DNA from: a virus
Direction: 5' to 3' (one strand)
DNA: 47,534 nucleotides
Virus record (IMG/VR): IMGVR_UViG_3300035145_002311
Location: 1 to 47,534 of that record
The position numbers and the translations under genes are program-made. Shown piece after piece: positions 25,301-32,801 of this stretch (the first letter of the stretch is position 1; each line of letters opens with the position of its first letter). The notes beneath the pieces were generated by a model. That model saw only the letters and a list, made by a program, of their open reading frames with translations. It did no database searches and was not told where the DNA came from.

Positions 25301-28037
25301 CGTTTTAGGGACTTATGCTTACTTCTCAATATACAGGGTTGGGGCTGACGGTATTAAATACTATCAAACTCTCACCCCAAGAGCTGATAGTAATGGGTTC
25401 AATGCCATAGAGGAATGGCCAGTTTTACCTGCCGCTAATGGTGCTCCCCTCGCCTATAGACTCATGGACGAAAGTCCGCCAAACCCATTTACCTACACTA
25501 ATGGAACAGGTCCCGACTACACGGCAGAAATAAACGCTGTATTCAATCATTTACCTAACGAAACCTATTACATTGAAATGGTACTTGAGATAGATTTAGC
25601 TGATGTAACGCAAGTGCATTTCTTCTCACAAGGCACAGACGCACCCTACTCTCTTAATACAGATTGGGCCAGCTCGGCAGAGACTTACCAACTCGACCTT
25701 GATGATGATGTTTACGCACCTGGATACTATTTACACGCTGTCACATTTGCCACAAATCCAGGTGAGGTCACTTCTTTTAACCCCTCGGCAGACCCTAACC
25801 CAACAGCGACTAAAGAGATAGAGATCGTTTCCACCCCCACCCACACTTATGGCATAAGTGAGTCTTTGGTCACGAACGATAACTATGCCCTTCCAAACTT
25901 AGGGTTTGATTTCTCATGGAAGAACAACTTTGAAACTCCAGGGTTTGTCTTTACAAGCGTAGATGACAGAGTACCTCAAATCTCCGAAGGCATCGAGTAT
26001 GAACAAAGACTTGTCTCCATTGACGAGGGGTCTGCGATTACACTCCCCACAGATCAAGTCACAACCTCATTATTACTCTTACCCTCTACAATCACACAAA
26101 GTGTAGCTGACATTACAGACTCGGTATCTTGGGCGTTAAACTATGTCGCTGTTAGAAAAGAGTCAGATTTCCCTGCGATTGAAGCCAGCTTGGAGTACAA
26201 CTACATACTCAATAAGATTAACCTTTCCGACATCTTCCCCAACATAGTGGAAAATGTGGAAGTGCCTATCTTCCAAAGGATCGTGCCTTCGTCCACAGTG
26301 TCGATCATCTCTGACGATGTTGAAGCAAGGATCAAAGGCATTGGGGTAAGGTCTGATGTACCTAATGTGTCGGATAGTAATCCAGACGCACTCTTGGCGA
26401 GTTATATCTTCTTACCTAGAACCACAGACAGTAATGTTCCCAAGATCACTGATCTCGTTGAGTACACTAAGAGCTTCGTAGATGTACTTGAATCGGACTC
26501 TGTTGACCCAATCAATGATGAGATCATAGCCTTTATCTCATCAATAAATGTCAGCGACACTTTCCAAGTCTCTGATGCCATAGAAGCCAACTACTCTTTA
26601 GGTAGTTTAGATGAGTCAAGTATATTCCCCTCAATACAAGATGAGGTGATTGTACCTCTTTATCAAGCACTAGCACCGACAAGTGAGTTCGCCACGATAA
26701 CTGACGCTGTTGCGACTTCTTTAGCCCTCTATGTAGAGGACACTATGCCTCTTTTCTTTAGCGACTTTGCAGAGGCATATATTGCCTCACATAACACTAG
26801 TGATTTGCTTACGGGTATCTCTGACGATGTAGATACCAATCTCACGATTACCTTATCCGATACTCTGTCTTTCAATGCTGATGCGACAGCGTTCATCTCT
26901 AGCACTAATCAGTTAGACCCAAGTACCGTCTCTATCACAGATGATGTCGAGGCCAACTTCATTGTGCCTCAAGATTATTTATATCTCTCATTCAAACACC
27001 CAAATGGCACGAATAGCTTTGAGATCCACTTGTACGAAGCAGGTGGTGAAATGGACAGCTTAGTCTATGTTAACAGCTACACCACAACATTATCATCACC
27101 TTACCGATCCTCTGCCGATAACGCTTTCGGTTATAGTGGCCCGACTTCTCCATTCTTGTACCTTGTAAATAGTAATGCCAACCAAAATCAAAACGAGGAC
27201 GCTCATGTCAAGATTGGACCTTTGGATAACGATAAAGATTATACGCTTTACTTCCATAGCCAAAAGAATTCTAGCCTAGTCGATGTGTGCTTGATGGCAT
27301 TAAAGAGGGGTGGGCCTAATGAAACCATGACAGGCTATTGTAGTGGGGAAACTTATTATGAACTAGCTGGAAATAACACTGGCAGTACAAATACCTTACA
27401 AGGGGGCTACTACTTCTATTACCACAACATTAGGCTTAGGTCTGCTCAACAAGATGTCGTATTCACCCAAGACCTTGTTCCAGATAAGCTCAACTCGGTG
27501 GGTAATCCAACATCTGTTTACTTCTATACTCGACTCTCTCCGAATAATAACAGCGAGTATTACCACTTATTCTTGAACCAGGCGAACAACACAGAGACAG
27601 ACGCTAACCCTCAAAACAACGAGAGTGCTTTGGATCAAAGGTATACACCGACTTTACACGCAGGTGCTCCTAGTGGCACTTACACCAACTACAATAATCC
27701 AGGTGTGACTGACTACAACTTTACCTATGGGTATAACACAGACACCAATGTGGACAATGTAGCTCGACTCTCTTACACTCTTTCAAGGCTTCAAAGGTAT
27801 AAGCTCATTACCTATACAAAGGACCATGTGGGGCCAGATGTTGAACTCCATATTAGGGTGAACCCTACCAATGATGTTGGTAACAGCTACAACACAGAGT
27901 ATAATGCACAATCTAACATCACCTATACTAACTTGTTTCAGCAAGACAACCTCGCCAATGTGACTTATAGACATTATTTCTATATTCGCAAAGACGGCTT
28001 TGTTGTATGGGAACAAGACCCCGACTCAAGACCTTAA
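22323..28037 (+). CDS. giant tail/baseplate protein with about 15 tandem 21-residue repeats
   Basis: 1904 aa, starting 1 nt inside the stop of the baseplate J gene. The N-terminal 250 residues are helical (SYSRRLLEDILTNKIVDS...; ELLVDTLDNLEDVEYSQLRL), as in proteins that follow gpJ in baseplate operons, and contain two His-rich patches (HTHDIVDG, HSHEVYLG). The middle is beta-rich. Residues about 1233-1552 are a repeat array with consensus SDxxPxIxDxVExxxxL. The C-terminal 350 residues are Asn/Tyr-rich and look like an exposed receptor-binding or carbohydrate-binding region. It could connect the baseplate to a fibre. No enzymatic motif was found. Confidence 0.75.
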   Translation: MVYDFDPRTNRENLNSKSYSRRLLEDILTNKIVDSMSFGTASNYFTRSYGPNHRIIYEGVGRLLAELLVDTLDNLEDVEYSQLRLEFVATRLLYLVFPDEDSVPVGDTHEETISFLLQTYEALLQGATKKSVDEVLNDIAEGNAVVVSTVEGYIANIKSAILATTEYNTDGVFPEHRHFAFTDESGLGSTNKPIEYKWGDELHTHDIVDGVIQPWTDSEGNSHSHEVYLGIPENIVRLQNNLRKVFSITKPAHIKTGDISSVIDEDIPILAQGKGDVFSPILGIDPSRTDEEILEANKIDPSLPYYNQNAQYGLVGLSLGGLYQEDMRRAREGVYEPNSYGYVSGKTIRFWRTNLKVADTLVIGNQKLRVISVSDRIVPEDGLYNSIIDSNGDAYTYKLIRDLKRGANPTKIISSNTLEIINGCLYPEDVGTPFYRSELSRSEVLNDGEPIDFNGSVYFCDLMSDNSDAKLFNPQISLGGHTIKLSYIEVTVDAVISNSGLQLVKNASPTWSTRDQILYEIVEFINNPDPMWTALSLPSPYNYAINLPAYIVKDMLKSKDGLPVSIFDLEIKVNGVDVDYDYRTLSLEHTNTSENANITNPHLHVLRIYDFSHEANLNYNSLANIGDTITLTYPKAKSEIRRFRELNSLEMTLNAARPRRKVSLSGRGIGQNRVIETTSPISYVLNEPQPVTPYTQEQKIATYSAGSSDLLNTSNQTLNTTYTLNNFSLNQTATQDQVFKPATKTLTTSNPSISFYELGFRPSYITSVIDSEGTSYSYTLNQDHVLVSGLESEKTLTVSGLSSNPFSADLDWYRGDKLGEGGAFFRHTTTLDLGDFTESTSERYMQNPLGLASRILDTLPEIETTYTYTNDKVTGVSVGDRVVIVEGNTATTDEIRSVYSMIDTQTSGVEGELTFYEDVVTEYELDGRDGFTNDYNPHVPQDEWLYPDPTLYILGPRSVIETATVNTIPTYLYFNYTGVWNNAAGPGEIEQPGVLGTYAYFSIYRVGADGIKYYQTLTPRADSNGFNAIEEWPVLPAANGAPLAYRLMDESPPNPFTYTNGTGPDYTAEINAVFNHLPNETYYIEMVLEIDLADVTQVHFFSQGTDAPYSLNTDWASSAETYQLDLDDDVYAPGYYLHAVTFATNPGEVTSFNPSADPNPTATKEIEIVSTPTHTYGISESLVTNDNYALPNLGFDFSWKNNFETPGFVFTSVDDRVPQISEGIEYEQRLVSIDEGSAITLPTDQVTTSLLLLPSTITQSVADITDSVSWALNYVAVRKESDFPAIEASLEYNYILNKINLSDIFPNIVENVEVPIFQRIVPSSTVSIISDDVEARIKGIGVRSDVPNVSDSNPDALLASYIFLPRTTDSNVPKITDLVEYTKSFVDVLESDSVDPINDEIIAFISSINVSDTFQVSDAIEANYSLGSLDESSIFPSIQDEVIVPLYQALAPTSEFATITDAVATSLALYVEDTMPLFFSDFAEAYIASHNTSDLLTGISDDVDTNLTITLSDTLSFNADATAFISSTNQLDPSTVSITDDVEANFIVPQDYLYLSFKHPNGTNSFEIHLYEAGGEMDSLVYVNSYTTTLSSPYRSSADNAFGYSGPTSPFLYLVNSNANQNQNEDAHVKIGPLDNDKDYTLYFHSQKNSSLVDVCLMALKRGGPNETMTGYCSGETYYELAGNNTGSTNTLQGGYYFYYHNIRLRSAQQDVVFTQDLVPDKLNSVGNPTSVYFYTRLSPNNNSEYYHLFLNQANNTETDANPQNNESALDQRYTPTLHAGAPSGTYTNYNNPGVTDYNFTYGYNTDTNVDNVARLSYTLSRLQRYKLITYTKDHVGPDVELHIRVNPTNDVGNSYNTEYNAQSNITYTNLFQQDNLANVTYRHYFYIRKDGFVVWEQDPDSRP
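26020..26980 (+). repeat. degenerate protein repeat array of 19-24 aa, about 15 copies
   Basis: Within the 22323 gene. Examples are SVADITDSVSWALNYVAV, SDIFPNIVENVEVPIFQRIV, STVSIISDDVEARIKGIGV, SDTFQVSDAIEANYSLGSL and DPSTVSITDDVEANFIVP. Each unit has S-D or D at the start, a central I-x-D-x-V-E and a hydrophobic end. The copies are diverged at DNA level, so the array is old. Confidence 0.8.
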
Positions 28038-28053
28038 TACTTTATTTATTAAG
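28033..28053 (+). promoter_or_regulatory. CTTTATTTAT element inside a small inverted repeat
   Basis: CTTTATTTAT (28040-28049) ends 46 nt before the start at 28096 and is preceded by TTAATA, as at other copies. The flanks CTTAATA (28033-28039) and TATTAAG (28047-28053) are complementary. It probably marks the start of a new transcript after the baseplate operon. Confidence 0.4.
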
Positions 28054-28095
28054 TCCACTAGGATGAAACACTACCCTTAAATGGAGGAAGATACT

Positions 28096-28809
28096 ATGAA
28101 CGGACTCGTAATCAAAGGCTTCGTAGAAGTCACCCTAAAAGATCGTAATGGCAATGTGATCTCTCACGAAAAAGGGGAGAACACTGTCGTTGAGATGTCC
28201 AATAACATCGTTATGGACGCTCTATACCCTCGTCTTGGTTCTGCTGGAAATGGCATTGCTGCCGCTGACAGACCAGAATCCACTAACATGACAGACAACA
28301 CCACCCACCCGACTGGTGCAAACTACATTGGTCCAACAGGTGTAGGTAATGGTTTACTCCATACTCAAGAGACATCAAATGTGAACCAGATCGGGTATAT
28401 CTGTGTTGGGGACAACTTAGGTAATGACTCGGCTGGTAATGCTCACGCAAACGCAAATGCAGATGTGGCAAGCCCTGGAACACAAGTCAGCATGGTTGAC
28501 GACAACCATAACCACCTTGATGTAGCTGTTAGGACTCGCATTATTGACTCAGTGACTTTCCCCTCGGCAAAGTCAATCAAGTTCACAACCACATTCGCTA
28601 CCGATCAAGGAAATATCACCAATGGTATTTCAGAAATCGCACTCTGGACAGTAGGAGACAATGTTGACACTGAAGGGTTTGTTAATGCTGAAGTCCCTAC
28701 CACAACTGACAACATGAGATTGTTCGCAAGAAAAGTTCTCGCTAACACCATCACAAAGACTGACGATGGTACACTAGACATCAGCTACACCTTAACTTTC
28801 GGTGCGTAA
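28096..28809 (+). CDS. tail structural protein, paralogue of the 28891 product
   Basis: 237 aa. The frame is open from ATG 28081, but GGAGG inside that extension lies 8 nt before ATG 28096, so the later start (MNGLVIKGFVEV) is chosen. The core is beta-rich. The landmarks KFTTTFA, GISEIALWT and DISYTLTF at the C-terminus align with DFTTTFE, ALTEMGLM and AITWRLTF of the next protein, so the two are paralogues. The variable middle is rich in Gly, Asn, Ala and His (AGNAHANANADVASPG). The context points to a minor virion or tail-fibre subunit. Confidence 0.75.
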   Translation: MNGLVIKGFVEVTLKDRNGNVISHEKGENTVVEMSNNIVMDALYPRLGSAGNGIAAADRPESTNMTDNTTHPTGANYIGPTGVGNGLLHTQETSNVNQIGYICVGDNLGNDSAGNAHANANADVASPGTQVSMVDDNHNHLDVAVRTRIIDSVTFPSAKSIKFTTTFATDQGNITNGISEIALWTVGDNVDTEGFVNAEVPTTTDNMRLFARKVLANTITKTDDGTLDISYTLTFGA

Positions 28810-28819
28810 ATTAAGGTGA

Positions 28820-28885
28820 GGAGGGTGGGAGATTTGTAAGTCTTAAATAACCCTCCATTATCAGCCCCATATCTTCAAATGGAGG
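28820..28885 (+). promoter_or_regulatory. two mutually exclusive hairpins before the 28891 gene
   Basis: GGAGGGT (28820-28826) can pair with ACCCTCC (28850-28856). Alternatively CCTCCATT (28852-28859) can pair with AATGGAGG (28878-28885), which contains the RBS of the next gene. Both use CCTCC at 28852-28856, so only one can form at a time. The TTAAATA sequence at 28843-28849 lies in the first loop, about 40 nt before the start codon. Confidence 0.45.
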
Positions 28886-28890
28886 AAAAT

Positions 28891-29532
28891 ATGATCTCTA
28901 CAAAAATCCCACCACCTAAGACAACTGCTGTAAACTTCGGACTTGGCTTTGAAGATGACCTCGGAATCAAAGTTAAAGGTGATGTCTTTGGAGTCCTTCA
29001 ATATGAGGACGGACGAGAAGAAATCGTTTTAGACAAGTCCAATGTCTATACGCTTGATGGTGGTATCTTAGCGGCTATCCTGTTCTCAAGAAACTTAGGG
29101 GCTGGGTTCGCTCGTGGCGTTGATATGCTCGCTGTGGGTACAGGTGCTTCTGGTTCTTCTGCAAGCCCCGACATTGCTGACTACAGACAACGCAAGATCA
29201 ATGTGCCTTTGTTCAGAAAAACATTTACGAGCGTTGTGTATCGAAACTCCGATGGTAGCCTAGCTAATGTACCTACAAACATCGTTGACTTTACAACCAC
29301 ATTTGAGTCGGCAGATGCTGTGGGTGCGTTAACAGAGATGGGTCTGATGTGTACCGTTTCGGGTGTGTCGGGAGGATCAGCAGAGTTCAGTCAGCTCGCT
29401 GATGTATTCCCCTCTCGTGATTTAACCACTGACATTACAGGTAGCGACATCCTCGTAAACTACCTCACATTCCCTGTCATCAATAAACCAAGTGGAGCTA
29501 TCTTAGCAATCACTTGGCGATTGACCTTTTAA
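28891..29532 (+). CDS. tail structural protein, paralogue of the 28096 product
   Basis: 213 aa. The frame opens at 28879, but GGAGGA precedes ATG 28891 by 4 nt, so MISTKIPPP is chosen. It starts with a proline-rich stretch, then a beta-rich body with Gly/Ser loops (GASGSSASPD, SGVSGGSAEF), and ends AILAITWRLTF. It is related to the preceding protein by the TTTF and ALTEM landmarks. It is followed 12 nt later by the next structural gene, which has an AAGGGG RBS, so the two are likely co-transcribed. Confidence 0.75.
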   Translation: MISTKIPPPKTTAVNFGLGFEDDLGIKVKGDVFGVLQYEDGREEIVLDKSNVYTLDGGILAAILFSRNLGAGFARGVDMLAVGTGASGSSASPDIADYRQRKINVPLFRKTFTSVVYRNSDGSLANVPTNIVDFTTTFESADAVGALTEMGLMCTVSGVSGGSAEFSQLADVFPSRDLTTDITGSDILVNYLTFPVINKPSGAILAITWRLTF

Positions 29533-29544
29533 GGGGTGTGAAAG

Positions 29545-32500
29545 ATGTCTCAAAAATACCTACCCTCTACAAGTCGGGATCTCAACCCCACAAACTATGC
29601 GTGGGATAGTGTCGTATATCAAGCTGGTAGACCCATGCTTGATAGTGAACTTAATCTTACCCAAGACATCCTCAATAAGAAGAACACGCTCCCTAGTGGC
29701 ATGATTTCTTATCAAGGGCAAGATGAGTCTATTGGGTCATTCTCTTTTGAAGATCCTTATGATGATGCAGACCCACCTAATCTAAATCCAAACTTTACTG
29801 CAAACAGCTTCGTCATTAACCCATTCAAAGCAATGGTTAATGGGATGGTCATTGATGTTCGCAACACCGATGCCACAGACGGCACGAACAAGATCACCTT
29901 AGCAGTGCCCGATGTAGGTGCAGGACCAGGCACTAGAGGAGACTTTGTTTTCCTTGAAGTATGGAGGCGAGAAGTCACTCCAGCTATGCAGTCAAAGTCT
30001 AGGGTCAAGATCATATCTGCCCTCCCTAATGACACATTTAAATTCACAAAAGGGGTAAATCCAAATCCACCTCCAGCTCTAAATACAGTCACCCTTACTG
30101 TTGGAGTTGACTTTCAGAAAGGTGCGACCCCTGCCGAGACAGCTCGCAATATGGCTCAAGCCATCAACGATTATGACGGGGCTAATCTTGGATTGACTGT
30201 TGATGGTGTCACCACATTCGCTGAGACAAGAGGTACAGAGTATCTATTCCTTAACCATAATGGAGGAGCGAGTGGAAATCATGTAGGTACAGACCCAAAT
30301 AGCTTCACTCTTGTAAGCTCAAATTCAGCAGGTATTCGTATCCTTAACCAACCTGCTGGTGGTTCTGATGGTGAGGGTAAGCCCAATGCAAATAAAGTTT
30401 ACTTTGCAGGGAATGTTCTCTCTGATCCCACTACACATCTTGATGACAACATCCAAGACCCAAATGTAAATGTGTCGTCCACTCGCAGAATACAGGTTCA
30501 GTACCGACTTAGAATGGACACTTCATCAACTGACTTGTCTCAAGAAATCTTTGGGTTTGAAAGCAACTCTGTTGAGGCTCAAGGATCACAAGGTGGGGCT
30601 GTCGGGGGGTATACCTTTAGTAGACATGATACCGATACAGGTCTATGGTATGCTGGTGATGGATCAGAAACAGCCGCTCAAGACCTTGGGACTGTTGATG
30701 GGTATGTGTATGCCATTCCTATCTGTTATGTGTTTCGTAGAAATGCGAACGATGGAGCAAATGGGTTCAACATTCTAGGCTCTTTCAATACTGGTGCTCT
30801 CCATGACCATAACGGAGCTACTTTGATCGGTAACGACTTTGTGGATAATGTCGTTGTAAAAAGTTCTGATCGACCAGACGGCTTATTTGCAGATCAGATC
30901 TCCGAGTACGATGTCCTCGATCTAAGGAGAAGGGTCTACCCTAGAGGACTCGATTTCTCGGCAGAGTTAGACTATCAGTACCACTCTCTCTTAGACGACA
31001 CTAATAGAACTTGGTTTGCTCGTGCTGATAACTTACAGACCACAGGAAACGGTTCGGGAGGTGTGAGCCACACTCCACTCGTGTGTGATGCGTATGGGAG
31101 AAATGACGCAAACATACAACCAGGACTAGGTAGGTGGAGGCAAAACTTTGACCACATCGCTCGTAGATGGTCAAACGAACCAACCACAGAACGAATTTAT
31201 ATCACAGCTAAACCTTCTAACACCCTTAATCAACCGTCAACAGGTATCTCTGTATCTCATGCTGGAGGTTCGGGAGACTATTGGTATGAGGGAGATCAGA
31301 TCACAATAGATCTGACTGCTCTTGATATTTCGGGTCATCTAGGGTGGGTTGCGAATAATGGCGATTTCTTACCTGCTGACGGAAATACAGTCCTACCTAA
31401 GCTCATCGACATTGGGTATTGTTGGCACAACGATGGACATTTTGTTAACGCTATTGAACAACAAGTTCGTATTCAAAGTGTCACAGGTTTAGGTACAAAC
31501 CAAGTCGTTATCACTTTAGACGCAAATCCAGGAGTGTTAGTCAACGGTGGGATCAGTGGTGGTGGAGACTACCTTCTCGTAGGTGATGCGACTAATGGTG
31601 AGTCGGCAAACAGTAGTAGGCAAATCTTTATTGAGCTTATCTTTGACTACTCCTCTATTGATCGTGGTCTTAGTGGCACTGTTGCTGAAGCCCCTATACC
31701 CGACACATCGGGATACCCTACAGGTTCTGCTGTACTCACACAGTTGCCCCCTGCAAACGCTTACGACCCATATCCAGGTCAAGGGAATGGGAACGCCCCT
31801 CCTATCTCAAATGTCATACCCAACACAAGAGAGGTATCGTTAGAGTATGTGTACGCACAGCAAACGATACAACTCGTGTCAAGCAGTCCTACAAGCTCTT
31901 ATTTACCTTGGAGACTCTATTACAACGCTGACCTAGCTCCTACGATTACAGACCGAAGTAATGCAGGAACTATCCTTACTCTTGATAACGCTAACACTAA
32001 CTATCAACACGCTGAGTCAAAGATTGGTTGGACTAACTCTGGTCCTGCTTGGAACGCAGGGCAAAGATTGATCGAAATAACAGCCTATCCTCTTGAGCCT
32101 TATCCCGATGCACCTACAGACAGCACGATCTTCGTGTCTTATCGTAGACACGCACCTAAAACTGTAGGGTCAGACTTTGCGATCACTGTTCCAGATGTAG
32201 GTGTCAATGCAGGCGGTGTTATACCAGATGAGTTGAACTTACAACCATTAGTCATAGGTAAAGAAATCGGAGCTTACTTAAAGACAGGGGAACACTATCC
32301 GTTCTTCAACCCTACCGATCAACTTGCTACACACCATAATGCGTCTAACTATGAGGAGTACCAAACTCTAAGTTCTCCCGAAGTTATTCTTGATGACCTC
32401 AAGGTCAACACAGGATCTATCAACCTACCTTCGTTTGTACCGTTCGTTTCTTCGGTCAATGTAGCTCTTGGGGATACAAATGTAGGTCAACCACCTCTTA

Positions 32501-32799
32501 AAGACAATGAGAGTAGGGCGTACTACCCTACTATGGAAGACGCTAGTTATTTCCCCTCTGCTTTTGCCAAGAATATGGGTGGAATACACAGCAACTATAA
32601 GACTGCACTTCCATGTCTTATGCGAGTCGTAGATGACAACCACACTCTTTATCGTAAAGGTGAGGTTGTCCTAGTGGTATTCGTCAAGACAAATGAGTGG
32701 GGTCAAGGTGTCGCTGTTGATATGAGAGAAACCTTAGCTGACAACTATGTCGCCGCTTGTGTTTATAGAACACGCAACCAGCTTTTGCTCGGAGAATAA
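29545..32799 (+). CDS. large tail protein with GRPMLDSELNL N-terminal module
   Basis: 1084 aa. The N-terminus has WDSVVYQAGRPMLDSELN, a hallmark of a phage tail/appendage family (DUF4815-like), then KAMVNGMVIDV, FVFLEVW and RRIQVQYRLR. All are shared with the 39839 product, so the first 300-odd residues are homologous between the two. A domain of about 110 aa inserted at about 160-275 (VTLTVGVDFQKGATPAETA... RILNQPAGGSDG) is absent from the paralogue and resembles small repeat domains of tail proteins. The C-terminal half is beta-rich with Tyr/Pro loops. It is probably an adsorption-apparatus or fibre-attachment component. RBS AAGGGG. Confidence 0.75.
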   Translation: MSQKYLPSTSRDLNPTNYAWDSVVYQAGRPMLDSELNLTQDILNKKNTLPSGMISYQGQDESIGSFSFEDPYDDADPPNLNPNFTANSFVINPFKAMVNGMVIDVRNTDATDGTNKITLAVPDVGAGPGTRGDFVFLEVWRREVTPAMQSKSRVKIISALPNDTFKFTKGVNPNPPPALNTVTLTVGVDFQKGATPAETARNMAQAINDYDGANLGLTVDGVTTFAETRGTEYLFLNHNGGASGNHVGTDPNSFTLVSSNSAGIRILNQPAGGSDGEGKPNANKVYFAGNVLSDPTTHLDDNIQDPNVNVSSTRRIQVQYRLRMDTSSTDLSQEIFGFESNSVEAQGSQGGAVGGYTFSRHDTDTGLWYAGDGSETAAQDLGTVDGYVYAIPICYVFRRNANDGANGFNILGSFNTGALHDHNGATLIGNDFVDNVVVKSSDRPDGLFADQISEYDVLDLRRRVYPRGLDFSAELDYQYHSLLDDTNRTWFARADNLQTTGNGSGGVSHTPLVCDAYGRNDANIQPGLGRWRQNFDHIARRWSNEPTTERIYITAKPSNTLNQPSTGISVSHAGGSGDYWYEGDQITIDLTALDISGHLGWVANNGDFLPADGNTVLPKLIDIGYCWHNDGHFVNAIEQQVRIQSVTGLGTNQVVITLDANPGVLVNGGISGGGDYLLVGDATNGESANSSRQIFIELIFDYSSIDRGLSGTVAEAPIPDTSGYPTGSAVLTQLPPANAYDPYPGQGNGNAPPISNVIPNTREVSLEYVYAQQTIQLVSSSPTSSYLPWRLYYNADLAPTITDRSNAGTILTLDNANTNYQHAESKIGWTNSGPAWNAGQRLIEITAYPLEPYPDAPTDSTIFVSYRRHAPKTVGSDFAITVPDVGVNAGGVIPDELNLQPLVIGKEIGAYLKTGEHYPFFNPTDQLATHHNASNYEEYQTLSSPEVILDDLKVNTGSINLPSFVPFVSSVNVALGDTNVGQPPLKDNESRAYYPTMEDASYFPSAFAKNMGGIHSNYKTALPCLMRVVDDNHTLYRKGEVVLVVFVKTNEWGQGVAVDMRETLADNYVAACVYRTRNQLLLGE

Positions 32800-32801
32800 A
32801 A

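Noticed and set aside
26020-26980. CRISPR-like or DNA tandem repeat
   Set aside because: Periodicity is visible only in the protein; the DNA copies are diverged and in frame within a structural gene.
28081-28095. Earlier starts at 28081 (and likewise 28879, 2804, 46762)
   Set aside because: In each case a good Shine-Dalgarno sequence lies inside the extension and points to the later ATG (28096, 28891, 2840, 46732).
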